DNA of 16,800 nt from the NCBI GenBank assembly GCA_965369385.1, contig CBDUQP010000081.1:1-16800 (forward strand). The letters run 5' to 3'. Both the position numbers and the translations under genes were made by a program. The DNA is from CBDUQP01 sp965369385 (GTDB taxonomy: Bacteria; Planctomycetota; Phycisphaerae; SM23-33). Shown here one piece after another: positions 6,805 to 13,920 of this stretch (position 1 is its first letter; every line of letters begins with the position of its first letter). A model generated the notes under the pieces. That model ran no database searches. It was not told the DNA's origin and was given only the letters and a program-made list of their open reading frames with translations.

Positions 6805-7818
6805 ATGAATAATGCTCTCAAAACCCGGCTTCTTAACAACATCCAGACATCGCTCCCGCTGGTGTCGCAGCCGTATGCGCAAATCGCCGAGGAAATCGGC
6901 TGCCATGGTAGCGATGTAATCCAACATATGCAGCGCCTGAAAGCCGACGGGGTCATACGCGAAGTCGCCGCGATATTCAACCCTGCCAGCCTGGGCTATT
7001 CGCAAACACTGCTCGCCTTCAGCATACCGCTCGACAAGCTGCATGCCGCCGGACAAACCGCTGCCGAGCACCCAGGCGTGTCGCACTGCTACAGCCGCGA
7101 AGGCAGGTACAACCTCTGGCTCACGCTAGCACTTTCGCCGCAAAGCACACTCGGCATGCAAACCACGGTTGCAGTACTCGCCGCCCAATGCCACGCAACC
7201 GCCACGCTCAATCTGCCCGCAATCAAGCAATACAAACTACACGTGCGGTTCGGTTCGACGGACGCGTGGAACGGGACGCTTAAAACCTCGAGAACACTTG
7301 CCAGCGTCAACCGAAACACATCTCCACAGGAACGCGTCATCATAGCAGCATTGCAAAACGACTTGCCCTGCACCGACAGGCCGTTTGACGTCCTCGCCCG
7401 CTCTCTTGACATGTCGGAAGATGAACTGCTCAACCATGCCGAGAACTTTCTGGACCAGGGCCTGATGCGCAGATACGCCGCCGTAGTGAATCATCGTGCT
7501 GTAGGCGCAATAGCAAACGTGCTGGTTGCATGGCAGGTAACGCCCGACAATGCCGACTCGGCGGCAGAAGTTCTGTCACAATCGCCCAATACCAGTCACT
7601 GCTATCTTCGCCCCGCCACCAATGACTGGCCATATTCGCTCTATACGATGATACACGGGACAAGCCGCGATGAGTGCTCCGCGATGGTGAACTCGCTGGC
7701 AGCCACAACCGGCCTGCAAGACAGACGGGAACTATGGACCGTCACCGAATATCGCAAACGTCGCGTGCGACTGTTCAGCGAAGATGAACAGAAATGGGAA
7801 CACCAGATCCAAACGTGA
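6805..7818 (+). CDS. ahbAB: Siroheme decarboxylase, AhbA-AhbB fusion
   Basis: This 337-residue protein consists of two Lrp/AsnC-like halves, each with an N-terminal winged helix and a C-terminal ferredoxin-like fold. The first half (1-150) carries SHCYSREGRYNLWLTL (93-108). The second (170-325) carries SHCYLRP (264-270) and NDWPYSLYTMIHG (273-285). These are the haem-substrate motifs of AhbA/AhbB and of NirD/L/G/H. The enzyme decarboxylates siroheme to 12,18-didecarboxysiroheme, the first dedicated step of the alternative heme pathway of archaea and sulfate reducers, or of heme d1 synthesis. Subunits are usually separate genes; here they are fused as in NirDL. No heme d1 genes (nirF, nirJ, nirS) are visible, so heme b is more likely. 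ATG 6805 lacks a clear ribosome site, but the N-terminus fits the family. It converges on the radical SAM gene ending at 7893; the 74-nt gap holds no clear terminator. Confidence 0.88.
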   Translation: MNNALKTRLLNNIQTSLPLVSQPYAQIAEEIGCHGSDVIQHMQRLKADGVIREVAAIFNPASLGYSQTLLAFSIPLDKLHAAGQTAAEHPGVSHCYSREGRYNLWLTLALSPQSTLGMQTTVAVLAAQCHATATLNLPAIKQYKLHVRFGSTDAWNGTLKTSRTLASVNRNTSPQERVIIAALQNDLPCTDRPFDVLARSLDMSEDELLNHAENFLDQGLMRRYAAVVNHRAVGAIANVLVAWQVTPDNADSAAEVLSQSPNTSHCYLRPATNDWPYSLYTMIHGTSRDECSAMVNSLAATTGLQDRRELWTVTEYRKRRVRLFSEDEQKWEHQIQT

Positions 7819-7892
7819 TTACGAACTGCGAGACTATTGCGAGCACCGCAAACCTCGAATAAATAAGCTTTCTACCATCTCATGCAGGCAGA

Positions 7893-9599
7893 CTACGCCA
7901 AACCGTGACGCATGGGGGGAAGATCCATGTCTTCGGGATCGCACGAACCATCCACCACCGCGATGCCATCGTCCACGAGTTTCTGCCAGTGCTTATCATT
8001 GAATACGCAGCCGGGATCGCCGGCGTGCAACTTGCCGAAGTAGGCATCGGCCCGGGCGCGACATCCGCCGCAGTAGTCCTTGAACGAGCACACTTGGCAG
8101 TGATGCGTTCGGCGGCTACGATCGTTCAGAACATCCCAGAACACGCTCTCGCGGAAGATCCGCCTGAATGATTTATCGCGAACATTGCCCATCACGCGGT
8201 GCGGCAGATACACGCACGGAGTAACATTACCGTCAGGCTCAATGCATACATACGTTCGCCCAGCGCCGCATCCACCGAGGTATTTCGCAACTACGCGAGC
8301 CTTCACACCCGAGCCCGAACCCGCGTGGCTGCATGCTGCTTTGCCCGTATCGATGGGCGATCCAGCCAGGCACACACGTCCCAGTTGCGGTGCGGTGGTA
8401 ATAATCCCAATCCCGCCATCGGCCTGCATCTTGCGGTTAAGGAGCTCCATCAGTTCCTCTCGCTGCCTTGGCGTAATGTCGCCGGATACCATGTTCAATC
8501 CCCTACCAACGGGGATGAAGTTGAAGTGGGCGAAACACCCGGCCCCGATATCTTCGGCGAAACTTATCATGTCGGCGACTTCATCGATGTTGCCCTGATG
8601 CACACACATGGCAATTCCCAGACGCAGCCCCTCGGTGGCAACCACCGTCTTCGCGCCTTCAACAGCCTTGGCCCACATCCCCTTCACACCGCGGAAGGCA
8701 TCGTGCTTGTCGGCGTTCACCGAATCCAACGATATCTCGACATATCGCAGGCCGGCGGACCTGAGCCGCCCAGCCAACTCCGGCGTCATGGTGGTCCCGT
8801 TCGTGGCGATAGTCGTGTGCATACCGTAAGACTTCGCTCGCCTGAGCACGGGGATCAGATCCTTGCTGATCGTCGGCTCGCCGCCGGATATCGCCAGCAT
8901 GGGCATATACTCATGCCCCATCTCGTCCACGAGATCCAGTTTCTCGTTGAGCGTCAGTTCATTTTCCAGCGAATTGTGTTCGCTATCCTGGTAACAATGT
9001 TTGCACGACAGATTGCAGCGATTGGTGAAGTTCCATACCGCAAAAAGTGGAATCGAGAACTTCTGGGGAACAGTCAAACCGAATTCCCTCATCGATCTTG
9101 CGACAATAACCATGCCGCGAACCGTGGGCTTATTCTCGGCGAGCTTCTCACGGAAGGTTTCCACGTCTGTATCGCCTCGCATGCGATCTATGAACTTGTG
9201 GATAGCCCAATATTTCACACGCTGCCAAACGGGAGCTTCCGGATTGCGATACGAAGACAGAATGCGTTCCAGCCCGGTCTGCCCGTCATGCCCCATCTTC
9301 GCCAACCGCCCCAAAAGCAGGCGAACAGGCCAGCGCCCTATCCAATTTTCCAGTGGATGATGAAAATCAAATTGAAGCGACTCCGGCGTCACATTATCCG
9401 CCAGTGATTCGCATTTCAGCAAAAACTCACCACTGCTTATCGAACCGTCGCAAGTGCGAGATGAATCCAGATTTTCCGAACTGTCTACATCAAAAGAATG
9501 ATCGTATGATTTGCCTATCGCAGCTGCTGTCGTGTGATCGCCCGCCTGAGTGTAGGAACTGTCGGCTCCATTGCTCTGCCTATGGTCACTAGGCGTCAT
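7893..9599 (-). CDS. Radical SAM/SPASM protein, AhbC/AhbD-like, with long N-terminal extension
   Basis: The protein has 568 residues. A Ser/Asp-rich, apparently disordered segment (1-80) and a helical domain (about 85-180) precede the radical SAM core with CNLSCKHC (Cys195, 199, 202) and GGEPT (239-243). The C-terminal SPASM region has Cys444, 452, 462, 501, 504, 510, 513 and 531, including CGGCRARADAY. The CGGCRARA pattern and the DG/GN spacing resemble AhbC (deacetylase) and AhbD (heme synthase), which are usually only 350-400 residues. SPASM peptide-modifying enzymes look similar, so the substrate is open. Its ATG overlaps the stop of the lipoprotein gene (ATGA), which fixes the start despite the odd N-terminus. 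It is the last gene of the minus-strand operon and converges on ahbAB. An AhbC/D role is attractive because of that neighbour but is not proven. Confidence 0.85.
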   Translation of the reverse strand: MTPSDHRQSNGADSSYTQAGDHTTAAAIGKSYDHSFDVDSSENLDSSRTCDGSISSGEFLLKCESLADNVTPESLQFDFHHPLENWIGRWPVRLLLGRLAKMGHDGQTGLERILSSYRNPEAPVWQRVKYWAIHKFIDRMRGDTDVETFREKLAENKPTVRGMVIVARSMREFGLTVPQKFSIPLFAVWNFTNRCNLSCKHCYQDSEHNSLENELTLNEKLDLVDEMGHEYMPMLAISGGEPTISKDLIPVLRRAKSYGMHTTIATNGTTMTPELAGRLRSAGLRYVEISLDSVNADKHDAFRGVKGMWAKAVEGAKTVVATEGLRLGIAMCVHQGNIDEVADMISFAEDIGAGCFAHFNFIPVGRGLNMVSGDITPRQREELMELLNRKMQADGGIGIITTAPQLGRVCLAGSPIDTGKAACSHAGSGSGVKARVVAKYLGGCGAGRTYVCIEPDGNVTPCVYLPHRVMGNVRDKSFRRIFRESVFWDVLNDRSRRTHHCQVCSFKDYCGGCRARADAYFGKLHAGDPGCVFNDKHWQKLVDDGIAVVDGSCDPEDMDLPPMRHGLA

Positions 9600-10087
9600 T
9601 TAGCACCCTCGCCGGGGCGCCGCACCGAAATAACGACGCCACATTCGCCATGATCCAAGCCGTCCATCTCTGCCGTTACCCGCAATTCCTCGCCCACCGG
9701 CCAATCTCGCTCCACCGGAACAACCATGCGGAAAATCCGCGTTTCTCCGCCGTCAAGTTGCCACACCTTTGGGCTCAGTATCATCGAAGTCGGATATGTT
9801 TTCACAAGGTCCCACTCGCCAACATATTGCCGCCATATCTTCACCTTGCAAACCGCGCGGGTGGCGGAGACGACTTCCATTTTCTTTTTGGTAAGATTGG
9901 AAACTATCACACGCACATCCATCTTGTCGCCGCGATCATAGGAAAGTGAAGGCAAATCAACCGTCACTGCCAACTTTGACGTCTTGAACGTGCTCGCCTT
10001 GCGCAGCTGAATTTCCGGCCGTTCACACCCGCACAGAACAACCATAACCGCAGTTAACATCATCGTCGTAAATCTGACATATTTCAT
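9596..10087 (-). CDS. Small lipoprotein with BsuPI-like beta-sandwich domain
   Basis: The protein has 163 residues. A basic N-terminus and hydrophobic helix lead to a lipobox LCGC at about 18-21, so the last cysteine is probably lipidated. The mature part looks all-beta, with VRVIVSNLTKKKMEV and the stretch WQLDGGETRIFRMVVPVERD typical of BsuPI-like (intracellular proteinase inhibitor-like) domains. The BsuPI assignment is from memory of the pattern and moderate at best. The chosen ATG (10087) has GGAG 8 nt upstream; a GTG one codon earlier is also open. It lies 22 nt after the Tes-like gene and overlaps the SPASM radical SAM gene by ATGA, so all three are co-translated. A cell-envelope product between two radical SAM enzymes suggests the operon acts on the membrane or envelope. 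Confidence 0.75.
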   Translation of the reverse strand: MKYVRFTTMMLTAVMVVLCGCERPEIQLRKASTFKTSKLAVTVDLPSLSYDRGDKMDVRVIVSNLTKKKMEVVSATRAVCKVKIWRQYVGEWDLVKTYPTSMILSPKVWQLDGGETRIFRMVVPVERDWPVGEELRVTAEMDGLDHGECGVVISVRRPGEGAK

Positions 10088-10109
10088 CACTACATCTCCA
10101 TCCCCGCCG

Positions 10110-11960
10110 CTAGTTCTGCTTCAATCGTTCAACCTGCTGCGAGTACGCCTTTTCAACAATCGGCCGATACTCCGGTCCGCAGTTATATGTGCAGAACGGA
10201 AAAACGCCGGCCGGCGTAGAATAGAGAATAACGCATCTCTTCGTTCGTTCCACGTCATAGTTGTATCTGTCCTGGAAATGCATTCCCGCACAGAGCAACG
10301 TCTTGTAAGTCATCTTCTCGCCATCGCCCCTTCCGACCTTCTTGTCAATGAGCCCTTGAAGCGATCTGACGAAACATTTCAGCGTCAGCCCGGGCGGGGC
10401 TGCTTCCTTGCGAAAATGACGCTTGAACATCTTCATTACCCTGATCTTGTCAAGCCAGTTGGCGTGGCCCCTCTTGTTGATCTTCGCCGCCAGCTTGTTC
10501 ATATCACTGAACATACCCTCCACATCCACCACTTGCGGGAACGGATATGCCTTGCCTTCCGGCGAGATCAGGAAATAAGTCCCAAATGCACAGTCCGTAT
10601 GAGACGATGAGCGAATTTTGCGTTCTCCGGTGAGCGCTTCGAGCATCTGCGAAAGGGGAACCACGATGCTCAGCGGGAACATATCGTTCATCGCGCTAGC
10701 GCCGCTGGCGTTGGCGATATCATGTCCCAGGTCGCCCAGCGTGTATCGCATCGAATGACGTTTTTCCATACTAATTCGCCCGGTGAAGGAAACCGGTTGA
10801 TAGCTTATTCCGCTTACCACGTCGATATTATCCACCGCAAAGTGGAATATGTTTCCGACCTGATCGTCATTCACACCCTTCACTATCGTCGGCACAAGGC
10901 AAACCTTCAAGCCGACTTTGCGACAGTTCTCTATGGCTTGGAGTTTCTTCTCCCAAATTCCTTTGAAATTGCGGGTCTCGCGATGTGCTTCCTCTCCGAC
11001 ACCGTCGAACTGCAAATACAACGTGTGCAAGCCGGCTTGGAGACACTTTTCGGCAAAGCCCTCCTGCGCCATCGTTATGCCATTTGTGGCAATCTGGATA
11101 TACGAGAAGCCCATGTCCCGCGTAGTAGATATAATCTTCAGGAAATCAGGATGAATGGTCGGTTCGCCGCCGGTGAACTGGATAGCCGTGCACGGGTGCG
11201 GGCGAAGATCACGCAATGCCTGCAACTGACGAACTATCTGGTCAAACTCAAGCTCGCACACATACCCCGCTGCCCCGGCATTGGCAAAGCATATGGGGCA
11301 TTGCATGTTGCAGCGATTCGTCAGGTCGATCTGGGCAAGACATGCACTCGATATGTGCTGATTGCACAGACCACAATTGGACGGACAATGCCCCGCCCCG
11401 GACACCTGCGGGAACTCCTGCCCGGGATGCTCCTCGTACGACCACCAGGCGGCCTTGGAATACAGACGAACATCAGAATTGACACAATCGCTGAAGTAGC
11501 CATGCTCGGGACAGGACTTCTCGATCATCACAGCGCCATCCTGCACAAAATACCGCCCCACGATAATGGCTGAGCATTCCGGGCAGAGCGTTTCCACAGT
11601 GCGAGGCAGCAGCCTTAGATTGGGATGAATTCTCGAACCGTGATACGTCTCGTGCGGGCTTGCGGGCACATCAGACTGCAGATCGGTCCAGATGGCGTCT
11701 TGATGCACCTGTTGATGCTGGCCACAATCGGGGCAGGTAAATGTGAGAACCACGTTTCCGTCCAGGCGATCAAACACCGCGTCAACCTGCTTGAGACACT
11801 TTGGACACGTTGCCTGCGTACTGACGGGCAGTTCGGCGTACAAGTCGCTGTATCGTCGCATTTCCTGCTGGAATTCATACAGCTTGCTATAGTCAACCTG
11901 CGGCGGTTGCTGATCGCAACTGGCTTCAACGTCTATTCTGGATTCATCATTATCGGTCAT
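10110..11960 (-). CDS. Radical SAM protein of the Tes/MJ0619 (tetraether lipid synthase) family
   Basis: The protein has 616 residues. Rubredoxin-like CxxC pairs (CPKC about 52-55, CPDC 76-79; then CPEC 126-129 and CPEHG 150-154) precede an auxiliary cluster motif CPSNCGLC (192-199). The radical SAM motif CNMQCPIC (217-224) follows, with the family marks FANAGAAGY, GGEPT (264-268), TLYLQFDG, NYQPVSFTGR-like SYQPVSFTGR (386-395) and a C-terminal PFCTYNCG. This order matches MJ0619, first described as a methanopterin enzyme and later shown to be tetraether synthase, which joins two lipid tails. Bacterial homologues are proposed to make membrane-spanning lipids. ATG 11960 is chosen; a TTG at 11975 would add five residues, and neither has a good ribosome site. 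It starts 32 nt after the dehydratase-like gene (17 nt if TTG is used). The family is firm; the bacterial substrate is inference. Confidence 0.88.
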   Translation of the reverse strand: MTDNDESRIDVEASCDQQPPQVDYSKLYEFQQEMRRYSDLYAELPVSTQATCPKCLKQVDAVFDRLDGNVVLTFTCPDCGQHQQVHQDAIWTDLQSDVPASPHETYHGSRIHPNLRLLPRTVETLCPECSAIIVGRYFVQDGAVMIEKSCPEHGYFSDCVNSDVRLYSKAAWWSYEEHPGQEFPQVSGAGHCPSNCGLCNQHISSACLAQIDLTNRCNMQCPICFANAGAAGYVCELEFDQIVRQLQALRDLRPHPCTAIQFTGGEPTIHPDFLKIISTTRDMGFSYIQIATNGITMAQEGFAEKCLQAGLHTLYLQFDGVGEEAHRETRNFKGIWEKKLQAIENCRKVGLKVCLVPTIVKGVNDDQVGNIFHFAVDNIDVVSGISYQPVSFTGRISMEKRHSMRYTLGDLGHDIANASGASAMNDMFPLSIVVPLSQMLEALTGERKIRSSSHTDCAFGTYFLISPEGKAYPFPQVVDVEGMFSDMNKLAAKINKRGHANWLDKIRVMKMFKRHFRKEAAPPGLTLKCFVRSLQGLIDKKVGRGDGEKMTYKTLLCAGMHFQDRYNYDVERTKRCVILYSTPAGVFPFCTYNCGPEYRPIVEKAYSQQVERLKQN

Positions 11961-11992
11961 ATATGAATGTCGCAAACCATCGCAAACAAAGG

Positions 11993-13288
11993 TTATGCAT
12001 CCTCGAACACCGCGGGATATTGCCGCAGCGTCTTGCGACGCTTGCGATAGCTTCGCGTGAGTTCCATGAATATATCCAGATCTCGCTCCATGTTGGAACT
12101 GCTGGAATCGAAGTAGAAATTCCTTATCGGGATATCATCATGAGCGGATGACACGTTATGGTAAACCGCCTCAGACACAATACCGTTCATGCACGAGAAC
12201 GGGCTTATGTCGATAATCCCATCCACCCCTTTATCATACAAGTATATACTCTTACCGACCGACAATACCATTTCCCCCAAGACTCCGTCGGCAGGCAGAT
12301 GAGGCCAGCCCGGTTTGAGCACGTCCTTGTAGACGCTATGCGGCTCCTCGTAACCCCTGAAATCGTCTGCAAAACACTCATGCAGACGTTTTTCGTCGGA
12401 CCGCTGGAACCAGTCACGTACAATCGACCCCAGCATCTCCATGCTAAGGCGTTTTCCGTCTCGTCTCAGCCAGTCTTTCTGCGACCAACTCGTATACCAC
12501 ACCCATTCCACGATATCGCTCAACCAGGCTTCTCCGCCAGCGGCTTCTATCTTCCTGACTGCGTCACCGTTGGAAAACGTATTCAAGCGGCAGAATATCT
12601 CGCCAACCACACCGATAAGGGGTTTATCCTTGGTGTATTTGGCGGGTACTGCGAGAAACAGTTCTCTGCCTTTCCGCATCGCTTCGCACAGCAATTTCAT
12701 GCGGTGGGCATTGCTGCACACCTGCGAAGTGGCAACCTCCAATATCTTGGCGCTCTGTTCAAATGCTTCGTCGGCTGCGCCCGGGACGGTTTCGTAAGGT
12801 CTGGTTCGCAGCAACATCTTGTTGAGAATATCGGCTGCCACCAAGCCGCGCCAGAACGTTCGAATCATATTTCGCCCATGTTTGCCGACGCCGCCATAGC
12901 TATTGTCGCTTGACGGAGAGACTATGGGGATGGACTCATATCCCATTTCATCCAGCACAGTACGGAAATAGGGAACATATTGCCCGAACCTGCAGGGGCC
13001 GGTGGCGGTAGGCATGAAAAACGCGGTCTTGGCGGGATCGAAGTCGTCACGATCCATCACTCGCAAAAAATCGCCAATCGTGATCTTCTGCGGATAACAT
13101 TCTTCCCCAGACGTATACAGTCCGCCGAGTTCCAGAGTTCGTTCATTGGATGGCGGCGTGGGACGGGCACTTACTCCAACCGACTTGAAGGCAGCAGCAC
13201 ACATCCTCGCGCCAATGTGTGTCATTGGCGGGATCCATACCATTCTCCCTTCCAGGGAGTCGCTTGCCTGTCCAGCATCTCTGGCCAC
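11993..13288 (-). CDS. 2-hydroxyacyl-CoA dehydratase/activase-related protein (COG3581-like)
   Basis: The protein has 431 residues from GTG 13288, which has GGGAG 7 nt upstream. Family-like marks are EGRMVWIPPMTHIGARM (13-29), TSGEECYPQKITIGDFL (59-75, Cys64), TGPCRFGQY (96-104, Cys99), GVVGEIFCRLNTFSNG (226-241) and DISPFSCMNGIVSEA (360-374, Cys366). Conserved Cys64, Cys99 and Cys366 probably hold a [4Fe-4S] cluster, as in 2-hydroxyglutaryl-CoA dehydratase and benzoyl-CoA reductase relatives. It corresponds to the C-terminal module of much longer activase/dehydratase proteins. The ATP-binding ASKHA activase domain is absent here and elsewhere in the window. An upstream ATG (13411) must be rejected because it lies in tRNA-Thr. 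ATG 13243 is another possible start. It heads the four-gene operon. The reaction is unknown; related modules occur in the PlsA enzyme of anaerobic plasmalogen synthesis. Confidence 0.82.
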   Translation of the reverse strand: MARDAGQASDSLEGRMVWIPPMTHIGARMCAAAFKSVGVSARPTPPSNERTLELGGLYTSGEECYPQKITIGDFLRVMDRDDFDPAKTAFFMPTATGPCRFGQYVPYFRTVLDEMGYESIPIVSPSSDNSYGGVGKHGRNMIRTFWRGLVAADILNKMLLRTRPYETVPGAADEAFEQSAKILEVATSQVCSNAHRMKLLCEAMRKGRELFLAVPAKYTKDKPLIGVVGEIFCRLNTFSNGDAVRKIEAAGGEAWLSDIVEWVWYTSWSQKDWLRRDGKRLSMEMLGSIVRDWFQRSDEKRLHECFADDFRGYEEPHSVYKDVLKPGWPHLPADGVLGEMVLSVGKSIYLYDKGVDGIIDISPFSCMNGIVSEAVYHNVSSAHDDIPIRNFYFDSSSSNMERDLDIFMELTRSYRKRRKTLRQYPAVFEDA

Positions 13289-13317
13289 TGTGTCACTCCC
13301 AGCGAAAACAATGAAAT

Positions 13318-13342
13318 GCCCAGCAGAATGATTCCGCCGGGC
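13318..13342 (-). terminator. Hairpin after tRNA-Thr
   Basis: On the minus strand an 11-bp stem (two G-T pairs) closes a three-base loop (GCCCGGCGGAA, TCA, TTCTGCTGGGC) and is followed by the T-rich ATTTCATTGTTTT. It lies 12 nt past the tRNA 3' end and 30 nt before the GTG start of the dehydratase-like gene. It fits a Rho-independent terminator or attenuator between the tRNA and the operon. Confidence 0.5.
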
Positions 13343-13354
13343 AATGGAGAAAAG

Positions 13355-13425
13355 GCCAGCGGTGGGAATCGAACCCACAACCCCAGCTTTACAAAAGCTG
13401 TGCTCTACCATTGAGCTACGCTGGC
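13355..13425 (-). tRNA. tRNA-Thr (anticodon UGU)
   Basis: A complete 71-nt cloverleaf reads on the minus strand. The acceptor is GCCAGCG/CGCTGGC (7 bp), the D-stem GCTC/GAGC and the anticodon stem CAGCT/AGCTG. The loop TTTGTAA has anticodon TGT, and the T-arm is GTGGG-TTCGATT-CCCAC. The anticodon decodes ACA threonine codons. CCA is not encoded. The base after the acceptor stem is C, unusual as a discriminator. A possible promoter -10 (TACAAT) lies 18 nt upstream and a hairpin lies downstream. Confidence 0.97.
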
Positions 13426-13443
13426 AGTCTTCTTTGCCGATTC

Positions 13444-13468
13444 ATTGTACATCCGGCATCCGGCATCC
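13444..13468 (-). promoter_or_regulatory. Possible tRNA-Thr promoter with heptamer repeat in the spacer
   Basis: On the minus strand TACAAT (13449-13444) fits a -10 box ending 18 nt before the tRNA. The bases just upstream are a tandem heptamer (ATCCGGC on the plus strand, 13451-13457 and 13458-13464, then ATCC). No good -35 is seen at 17-18 bp. The region 13426-13773 (348 nt) otherwise holds only the promoter of the TauE operon and no gene I can support. Confidence 0.3.
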
Positions 13469-13663
13469 TGAAACAGGGCTCGGCGATACAACTGCGACCC
13501 TCGTCAGGGCGAGTAAGCCTATCATCATAAGAGATTTGGGTCAAGACTGTTGGCATGTTCGCTTTCTGTCAATTCCCCCCTGTGTAACACAAAATAGTTT
13601 TAGTAAAACACTTACAACATAACAATCCGCATTTCTTCCTTCGCATATCTCCACGCTTCGCCC

Positions 13664-13693
13664 TTGACCGGAGTGTCTTGCTGCCGCTAGACT
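13664..13693 (+). promoter_or_regulatory. Possible promoter of the small-peptide/TauE operon
   Basis: TTGACC (five of six consensus bases) and TAGACT (four of six) are spaced by 18 bp. Transcription would start near 13700, about 74 nt before the ATG at 13774. Confidence 0.4.
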
Positions 13694-13773
13694 CAAATGA
13701 AGACAAGATTTGTGGCATTGCGAGTGTTCTTGCCGGCCTCGACTGCAATCCGGCCAATAAACGGTAACACAAT

Positions 13774-13920
13774 ATGTACAAATGGCTTGAAATCATCCTG
13801 CTGGCAGTAATTCCTCTTGCATGGGGCTTGACGATGAACGTCTCTCTGGACGCCATACTGCGCCGAAAACCACCCCGCGACAATCCCGCGGAAGAAACGC
13901 CGCAGGAGCCATCGTCATGA
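13774..13920 (+). CDS. 48-residue single-pass membrane peptide coupled to TauE/SafE
   Basis: This short frame reads MYKWLEIILLAVIPLAWGLT, continues with one membrane helix (about residues 5-21) and then a basic/proline-rich tail with RRKPPRD. It stops at TGA 13918-13920, overlapping the ATG of the exporter by four bases (ATGA), the arrangement expected for translational coupling. That overlap and the clean helix-plus-charged-tail pattern support it as real. The ribosome site is weak. It may be a small partner of the exporter; I do not recognise a named family. Confidence 0.6.
   Translation: MYKWLEIILLAVIPLAWGLTMNVSLDAILRRKPPRDNPAEETPQEPSS

Noticed and set aside
7819..7892. Terminator between the convergent ahbAB and radical SAM genes
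   Set aside because: Only a 5-bp TTGCG/CGCAA stem is visible, with no T-run.
8199..9407. 402-residue plus-strand open frame opposite the SPASM radical SAM gene
   Set aside because: It is antisense to conserved Fe-S motifs and has no recognisable domain or ribosome site.
10722..11573. 283-residue plus-strand open frame opposite the Tes-like gene
   Set aside because: It is a shadow of the radical SAM coding sequence on the other strand.
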